64,000 bases of DNA from Haemonchus contortus. Its lineage: Eukaryota; Nematoda; Chromadorea; Rhabditida; Trichostrongylidae. The translations under genes and the position numbers were made by a program. This document shows, one piece after another, positions 56,701 through 64,000 of the stretch (position 1 is its first letter; the number at the start of each line of letters is the position of its first letter). Location of the stretch: contig LS997563.1 of assembly GCA_000469685.2 (NCBI GenBank), positions 5,192,781 to 5,256,780 of the forward strand, read 5' to 3'. The notes under the pieces were generated by a model. The model was not told the DNA's origin. It saw only the letters and a program-made list of their open reading frames with translations, and made no database searches.

Positions 56701-59700
56701 TCTCGCAATGAAAATCGCCATTGTTAATTGCCAATTTTGATATAACTGGAGAAAAATCGTTTGAGAAATCAATCAGACAGAAAGGGCAGTATTTTAGCTC
56801 ATAACTCGGCTTCAAACTAGATATTGTGTAACCAATCAATCCCTATGAAATACATAGCAGCTTTAAAAAACAAAATTCGAGTTGCTTCCAGTTATAACAT
56901 ACCGGTTTCTCCTATGAAAATAGGTCAGGGTCTCGATTAACAGAAGCAACCAACTTCAATCGCTGAGTAGTCGAAGACCATAGACCCCTTGGCTCATTCT
57001 TTCCCGGCCGGGCCTCCAGAGTGTTCTCAATGGCCCAGACCGAATCCAAGGGAAACTACCAAGAAAAAAGGGACCTCTAGTCTCTTGACCGCCCGATTCT
57101 TCTTCGTTTCGTTTGCAAGATATTCCAGAAAAGAAAGTTTCTCGCAAGTGACAGAGTCGTCATGAAAGCAAGCACTGTGCTCGTGGTATAGGCTGGTACG
57201 ACTTCCAGTTGAATGACCATCCAAGAATCAAGGAAGTCAAGTTGTGGTCAGATACTCGCTAGCTATGCAGTAGCTCGAACTAGTTGGCTATACTCCATCA
57301 TCATGTAAAAGACAAAGAGCTCTTGATGAACCGGATCAAAGAGGGAACAGGTGCTATACGACAAAAAATGAAGTTTGAAGGAAGAACCTGAATTGCGAAT
57401 CAGGACAGAAACTACCAAAAGAACAAACCTCTTTCCGAAGCGGAAAATCTCAAAGTGAATCGAAATTTCCTTCCCGAGAAAAGGTCTCTTAACTATTGAA
57501 GGAGCTTGGAAGACCGTAAACAGTATAAAATGAACTGATGCGCTGCCAAACGACTCACAAGTATGTTTTTTAACGCCCAATTTCTTTATTTGCCCGGGGA
57601 AATCCCAGGCTTTCTCGCTTGGCTCAAATTAACTGCATCATTCAGATTGAGGCAATTTTTCATGTCATCTAACATATGGGACGCAACAATAACCATGAAA
57701 AAACGTCCTTGCCTGATTTATGAATGACCGCTCGACTCGGGCTGAAAATCAGAAATGGAAGCGAACGGGGGCTGGAATGGGATGGAGCCGTTAAGGAGCC
57801 GCTATCGGCGAATTGCGTGCTGAACGAGGATTAACGTGAGCTGAGCCGAAAGGGCTTATCTTCAAGGAGCTTGAGATTGGAACGGATTTCCGTTCCCCTT
57901 GATAGCGATGGGTTTTTCGTTTTTTATGGGCTGAATGATGTCATGCACCTTCTGGGATTCGTCTGGGAATTATTTCATTTATTTCCGGTGCACCAGAATT
58001 GTTTCTAGGAAGCAATGATTGCTAGCAGTGGAAGGATTTCCGTTGAGGAAAAGGAAAGCGTGCAGGGGTAAGTGGTTGCAGGATTCGTCAAATCGGTCTT
58101 AAATGTGATCTAGCCCAGATCCACCAAGTTTTTCATCTTTCTAGCAGGTAGTTGATTTCCATCTGCCTCTCAAAAAATTTGCCTTTCTGTCTAAAATTTT
58201 GTTGATAAACTTTGAAGCCAACCAGAAGACAGGTCCTTCACCCACATAGTCCTATTCACTCAAACCTCTCCTGCTTACAATTGTTGGGTAAATATTAGAG
58301 GCTATAAATAGGGGTAAGAGCTATACAGGGGTATAGCCCCTATAGATGGAAGTAGGACACCATTCCCTAATTAGAAGTTGTAACAATCTTTAAAGAGAAA
58401 GAGTTGTGAGTCGATCAACTTGGTCTCATTCTTTGTGATGCAGTTTAATGGACATGCACGAATCTCATAATCTACCGTGGGAAGAACTAAATTAGATTCA
58501 AAGAAAAACCAGTCGACGTTAGAACTCAACTTCTTTCCGATTCGAGTCAAACTAAGTCGAACAACTTCCAGAGCGCCTCAAATGTGACCAAGCTACGTCA
58601 CTGAAACAGTCGCAGGAAATAACAAGATTGAAGGAGCGAGCTGAGCATATATCAACTCCGTGAACGATCTTTCAGGCAAGGAGCGATTCTGGACCAGATT
58701 GTTAATCCCGTGATTAACACACAGTATGCTCAACATTCCACCAAGGACCAACACATGCCCCACTGCTGCACGGATTTCAGCTGGCACGCCCTGCGTCACA
58801 AAACACTTTAGCTTCTCATCAAATGGTTGAATGTATATCCAACGAGAAAAACTGTGATGGAAGCTCCTACCGTACGATAGCATTATTTTTGTTTTTGAGA
58901 TATATGCTTCTACATATACATTATTTCCTGCGACTGTTCACTTTCCCAAGTCCAGGAGGTCCTAGACAGAATCTGACTCCTTCTATGGAAAACTGTTCCG
59001 AGTCATTTGCGGGGTGCCAGAACTTTATCATAAGCTTACAACCTACCTGCAAAACAATATTATCAAACTATTCGAAGAAAAAGAACTAGGAAAATCAAAA
59101 GGGAATCAAGTGTGGGTGATTCGGAAGAGCTGATAGTATGTAGATGACGTATTCACGTCACTATGAGCCTCGCGAGGTGAAGTATTAGGTTTATTAGCTT
59201 TTAAAGAGGCTGGCTATCAAAAGTTTTGAATTCTTGGTAAAACCTAGTTAGAACATTCTGTGTGATGTGCATTAAAACAGCGAAAGGAATCGGTCATGCA
59301 AAGAAACATAAATACATCGGCGACTGAGACCGAACATAAATCTTAGAAATGTTGCACAAACGCCCCCTTGCAGGGTTCAAGGTCCGGCCTTACACAGAAT
59401 AACTTTCCCAGCAGCATTTGTCCTATCGACCAGCAAAGCAATTTTTCTAAAGCCTGAATGACGCAATGGCCAGCAAGGTTTTCATGGAATAAACAACTGC
59501 TGTGTTACTTTACTTATTTCCTGGAAATTGACTTGGACGTCGAACTTGAACGTTCGATGTGCCTTCGTCTCAGGTCAATGCAGTAATGGACCCATAAGAT
59601 TAATAACGTCGCCTTCTCATCAACTTTTACTGGGAAAAAACATTTCCGTTGAATAGTCAGCATTCCTTCTGCCTAGGTATAATGACATTTTTCTTAATGC

Positions 59701-60380
59701 ATTTTTGAGGCTTCCTGTGGTTGAGCAGCTCTCTCACCCTCAGCTCATTAACATTTGGCCTTAATGGGATTGTTGGGTGGCATTTGGGCGATCATCTCCA
59801 AAGTATGTTATTGGACAATTTCAAAGTTGATGAAGGTGGTGACGCCAAAACCCTGATCCCACAAAGCCCTGTAATCTTGGTATAATGGATGAACTTCTGG
59901 ACGCTTTCGACATACGCTCTGCATTCCTCTTCCACTCAGAATCTTAGTTGCCGTTTGAATGGGTATGTGGTCTATACAATGAAATGCCGTAGCCGGACGA
60001 TGTACAGGTCGGTTCTTTCATCCTATCGGACAAAGCTATTACCAATTACACAATGGTCGTTCTAGCTGAGAACCAATCCGGGGTTCGATCCACGGATCAT
60101 ACTTGGGTGATAGTACGTCACTTGCCACTGAAGCACCTTCACCCAGTAGGCTTTCGTAATTTCGAAACAGTTTTTCCGAATTGATACTGAAAGTGGGAGG
60201 CTGCTTGAACTGGCTCAAAAACTTAGTATCTAGTACACGATCAAGCGAATGTACTGAAGTAGATTCAACAAACTTAGACCATAAATTGGCTTTAAATGGC
60301 CTGCTGAAGCTTTACTAATGGTAAGATAGCCATCCATAACAGGGAAAAAGGTGGAGAGATAAGAAGTAGAGAATTCAACC
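53761..60380. other. Gene-poor stretch
   Basis: No complete gene seen. A short candidate exon at about 58020-58078 (acceptor TGTTTCTAG, donor GTAAGT, open only in one phase with ISVEEKESVQ) has no partner. SINE-like pieces occur near 59920-60110. The frame 58593-58883 (minus) is discussed among rejected items. Confidence 0.35.
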
Positions 60381-60386
60381 TAATTT

Positions 60387-60636
60387 TTAAAGCTGCCATG
60401 CTGGATTCAGTTTTGCAGCAGTCGTGGTTAACACAACTCGGCCCGCTAGAGTTAAAGAACTGCCACCTTCCTTGCTTGTCCTTTGACGCGCGCATACACT
60501 TTTTTCTGGTTCCATTGAAAAGGTGCATTCATATGAAGTTCCATCATTGTTATGAAATTTGCACGCGTAACGAATTCTGAAGAGGCTATGGCTGCATTCA
60601 CCAGAAGACGGTGTGTTTCCATTCATTTGCTATAAC
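60387..60636 (-). CDS. Possible Cys-containing exon, unassigned
   Basis: After a minus-strand GTTATAG acceptor an open frame carries SSGECSHSL, RYACKFHNNDGTSYECTFS and KSVCARQRTSK: four cysteines in a polar, secreted-like context. A second frame over the same bases is also protein-like (FNSSGPSCVNHDCC), so the true frame or frames are unclear. No partner exons were identified. Confidence 0.25.
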
Positions 60637-61380
60637 ATCTTTTTGAAAAAAAACCAAAAATCCAATTGAGAATAGCTCAGCCGTTGAGGACATTCAGAAG
60701 TTGAAATTCAGCCGAAGACTACGAAAGCTGCTTTGTGCTGTTGGATTTTGAGGGAGAAAACCATTGAAAGTCGTCAAGACCATCGTAAAATACAACTCTT
60801 TCTTATTTCCAAACGCACTTGATACTACCCCGAAAAAAACCCTCGTTGTTTTATTTATTCGACGTTAAAAATGCTACCACTTGGAGCAAGTGATTTTTAT
60901 AGTAATGATTTTCTCGTTGAGATCACGAGTAAAACTGAAGAATGGATCGCACACTTACGGACAAAACGAATGACCCGTGCATGTTCTCCAGAGCATTCCT
61001 ATATCCTTGTCACCGGCCGCCAATATCCCCGTACTTGGGAGATACATCTCAAAAACCTTTATCAGCATCTATTGGTCATCAAATTTCCATGATGCCACAT
61101 AGTTGACCGTGACGCCCTTCGTCAGACTCATAGACGCCCGGTAGGGCTTGCGTTGTAATCGAGCCTAGAAACGCACGGTATACCGGTTGCGAAATTTCAG
61201 TTCCGAAACAAGCAGAGGTAAATGCCACGTGGCAAGTCGATTTGGTGTCTACTCTGGCACCATTTTCACTTTTCGCGGTCGTAAGGCTTCATAACCCTCG
61301 CCGTCTCGTCATGTCTCCGTGCCTGTGCTGAAAAGCAGTACTTTCTGCCACTTTCTTCGATTATTCTTAACTGTTTCTAG

Positions 61381-61481
61381 TCCATCCATCCTTGTGTCCA
61401 GCTACTACGCCAGTGCTCGTCGACACATATAAGCAAGGAATCACCCGAGCAAGCGGTGAGGAGAAGGGCATAGCTGTCAAG
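61381..61481 (+). CDS. Orphan internal exon, unassigned
   Basis: Well bounded by CTGTTTCTAG and GTAAGTGG and open in only one phase (in phase 1, out phase 0), giving 33 codons with LCPATTPVLVDTYKQGITRA and GEEKGIAVK. A 17-base mini-exon candidate at about 61201-61217 (after GAAATTTCAG, before GTAAATG) would join it in frame. No first or last exon found, so gene identity is unknown. Confidence 0.35.
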
Positions 61482-61710
61482 GTAAGTGGAGGACATTGAA
61501 GCTTTGGGAGCCTGGATGTGGCACTGATTAAGGCCAAAACGAGTTGGTGCAGTAGTTAATATTTACTTTCTTATTTTTACTTTCTTACTGATCATCATAG
61601 TGTTGAACGTAAAAGCCTAATCATATATATGGTTAATCATTGTGTAAGTTGACCGTAGCATAATCGTAGTCTCAGGGACATAAACATATATCGACAACTC
61701 ATCCGTGTGC

Positions 61711-61959
61711 TTAAGTATGCATATAGTAAATCTGGTGGCTATCTACCGTAGGCTCCGTGCATCGAGGGAGTCTCGCATGCAAAAGGTTATCCAGGCCCAC
61801 TGCAGAGAAAGCCACCGACCTCGAGATAAATCGACCTAGGAAGACGGGCTGCAAATACACAACTGGAAATTTCGGTAGAGGGCCTGCGAGTATGAGAGCG
61901 CAGCATAAAATCACAATACGGATCGCAATGGTTTGACCATGATTACGCAACAGCTTCAT
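61711..61959 (-). CDS. Unassigned small open frame with signal-like start
   Basis: 82 residues, 230 bases downstream of the TGF-beta-like stop on the same strand. The start RIVILCCALILAGPLPKFPV looks like a signal peptide; the rest (PVFLGRFISRSVAF..) has one cysteine and no known motif. No acceptor directly before the ATG. May be chance. Confidence 0.25.
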   Translation of the reverse strand: MKLLRNHGQTIAIRIVILCCALILAGPLPKFPVVYLQPVFLGRFISRSVAFSAVGLDNLLHARLPRCTEPTVDSHQIYYMHT

Positions 61960-62123
61960 GGACCAGGCAAGAAATCATCAGCCATCGCCATAGCTTGATC
62001 AACAAGCCGTTTTCATTGCTTGATAGGTAGTTCCACTTCACAAAAACGGGAATAAATCAACTCTTCATGGAGAAATTTTGGTTTTTCAAAATTCTTAGAT
62101 CGACCGTTGATTTTTAACAAAGC

Positions 62124-62129
62124 TTTATT
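62124..62129 (-). terminator. Polyadenylation signal of the TGF-beta-like gene
   Basis: AATAAA on the minus strand, 60 bases after the stop codon at 62189. Confidence 0.65.
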
Positions 62130-62188
62130 GACAACAGCACACATTAATCTGGGCTCGGTATTATAAAATGAATTGGAGAAGCGGGATG

Positions 62189-64000
62189 TCAAGCCATACA
62201 TGAGCACGAGAGAGCGATCATGTCGGGTAAAACAAGGCTCATCGAATGATTCGGTCCAACTGTGTAGAGAATTCGAAGAGGTGCGAAGCTTCTTGGAGCG
62301 CAAGCGAATGGCTTCAGTGGTAGTTCTGATTGTGCTCGTGCCGTACTAAACAGTCAGTCTGATTTTTCACTGACCTGTTCTAAAATTTCATCAAGATTTG
62401 CATGCTTTCGGCGAAATATTTTGCGAATTTTAGAAAGTAAGGTTGTTTGGTGTACCTTATGCATTGTGAGGTTTATAATGACCCCATAAGAGTGAGACTT
62501 AAAGGGAGATAATACGAAAAGATGTATGCCAGTATTTTACTCGTTTTATTATATCATACAATTTCCATACCTGAGTAAATACTCAACTTCTGGATTTTCA
62601 TGTGGACACCTCATATTAGAAGGACCCATACAGTAGTTAGCATAGAAACCAGCCGGGTACTGTATGAATTTATCCCACCCTAAAAAGAGTGAAGTCGTGA
62701 TATAAAGTGTTCAATAAATCTGTGTACGAAAACTCAACCGATCTCAGTGAAGTTCACGTAATGTTCGACGAGGCAGCACTCGACCGATGGATCGCACTCA
62801 CTCGCTTTTGGTCCATCATAATAGACAAAATCCAATTCTGGTGCTCCATCAAAGTAATCGAAATATTGAGCAGGATGCCCGTTTGCTAGCACTTCTACCT
62901 AGAATGAATAGTTCATAGGAACGCTCACTCAAAGAACTACAGTCAATGTAAACCGTTGCAAACCTTAACCCATCGATCAACCGTGGTGCTCGTGGAAGAT
63001 TCTTTGTTAAACCAGTGAGCAGCATTGCGAAGGACTTCCAATCGAATATTTGGAATATCCAGCTCTCCGCCGTCAATGCCACCTCTACCAAGAACTCCCC
63101 TTGAACCACCTTGCCATATTTCATACAGTGTTGCTGTTAACGTTGCTGATCTTCGCCTTCTCGTTCGTCTGCAAAACTCCATTCAAGTATCAAATTCTTC
63201 CATGGAGGTAGGAATTCCTCACCTCATCGTGAACTTAGCCGAAATCGTGGACATCCCGGGAGGAACTGCATAAATGAAGCAATCATAAATTTTGCTGTTG
63301 TTGTTCAGTTGACATAAGCCTAAATGGTGATGTTTTCAGTTGGCATGAAGTTGGTTTATCGGATTCAGTAACCTACCCTCTGGTGTGCTGGTCATTATCG
63401 TTTCGCTGATTTTATCTGTCCGTACTGCTTGCCTGAACGCTGTTCCTTTCTTGTCGTACAAGTTCAACTCATTCATCATCATCTCTCTGACCTTGAAGAA
63501 TACCAGGAAAGCGTTAATTTAACAAGGCTGAGGTTGACTGCTTTGCATAAATCCTAGACCGTAGAGACTGCTTTTGTGCAACTTCTACAACCATGATAAG
63601 ACTTATCGAGCTGATCCCTTGAGGGTAAAAAGCAATTCTACCTAAATTTTTCTAGACGACCTCTTCAGAACTTCCGAGTTTCTCCACACTAGAGAAACTT
63701 CTCTGGGCAGGTCTGAGCGGTCACCCCATGACTAATCGCATGCCAGCTTTTTTTGCAACAGTAGATAACATACTAGCGTTTAGATGTTTAAGAGCGCTAC
63801 ATAATGGTGGCATCACTTACTTTCCAATGCGAATTGGTGAGTATCTACTCGTCATTTTATAGTCATCATCAAGTCTAACGTTCTTTTTATCTCTTCCTCC
63901 AAGTCCACAAGATTTCCTATGCTCAACGAGTATGTTTTCCTTCTTCGGTCTCTCCATTTCTGTTCTCACACAGCACACCCGTAGTCCAACTTTTCTCGAA
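62189..64000 (-). CDS. TGF-beta superfamily ligand (3' part; 5' end outside the window)
   Basis: Minus-strand exons, 5' to 3': 63821-63957 (open to the window edge), 63661-63688, 63377-63491, 63223-63265, 62964-63168, 62739-62898, 62588-62679, 62375-62497, 62189-62311. Phases agree. The end of 62588-62679 and the start of the next exon (62497 or 62455) are uncertain. The first five exons are a prodomain (VREMMMNELNLYD; then KFTMRRRTRRRRSATL; then LDIPNIRLEVLRNAAHWFN). The knot starts with ECDPSVECCLVEHYVNFTEI, continues GWDKFIQYPAGFYANYC, and ends PLRILY and MIALSCSCMA. The C-x6-CC start is activin/TGF-beta-like. Eight knot cysteines are visible instead of nine: the CC pair reads AC. The ligand would be secreted and act on Ser/Thr kinase receptors (family knowledge); which nematode ligand it corresponds to is not decided here. 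Confidence 0.85.

Noticed and set aside
58593..58883. 96-codon minus frame with QGVPAEIRAAVGHVLVLGG
   Set aside because: Rather protein-like and preceded by a GACGCAG acceptor within the frame, but no partner exons or known family, and part of it recurs as short similar DNA near 61090-61130. Left unannotated.

Overview
The window looks like nuclear DNA of a parasitic nematode, most likely a strongylid such as a hookworm (inferred). No contiguous gene is longer than about 0.5 kb. The genes are chains of short exons with GT donors and T-rich TTTCAG-type acceptors, split by introns from 45 bp to over 4 kb. Several starts sit a few bases after such an acceptor, as expected for spliced-leader trans-splicing. 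Repeats fill most of the rest. All gene models were built by eye from reading frame, phase and splice signals, with no transcript or database support.

Bases 1-21,400 are a repeat-rich district. A cassette of about 5 kb occurs three times in direct tandem (about 740-5360, 7895-11300, 14390-19290). Each carries a plus-strand two-exon gene for a tiny secreted precursor (signal peptide, basic cleavage site, short tail ending in Gly-stop) and an oppositely oriented first exon of a sister gene. Both lie behind related TATA promoters arranged as an inverted repeat. Plus copies 1 and 2 are intact. Copy 3 has lost its splice acceptor. The three minus copies are decayed in different ways. Foldback elements, terminal-inverted-repeat elements, a tRNA-like sequence and GC-rich insertions lie in and around the cassettes.

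Bases 21,400-36,110 hold a convergent pair. On the plus strand is a Pmp3/UPF0057-type small membrane protein with a proline-rich tail. On the minus strand is an 18-exon gene for a secreted protein with three PAN/Apple modules (740 residues in my model, one intron with a GC donor).

Bases 36,111-62,000 are gene-poor. Two insertions of one tRNA-derived SINE family have clear target-site duplications. There is a small single-pass membrane protein gene (43,839-45,399, minus), a small secreted PAN-like gene (48,438-48,950, minus), and several weak fragments.

The right edge (62,189-64,000, minus) carries the 3' part of a TGF-beta superfamily ligand with an activin-like cysteine pattern. It lacks the cysteine that normally links the dimer, has an enlarged ring in the cystine knot, and shows no basic cleavage site next to the knot. 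Together the recognisable genes encode secreted or membrane proteins: candidate peptide ligands, an extracellular adhesion-type protein and a growth-factor-like ligand.
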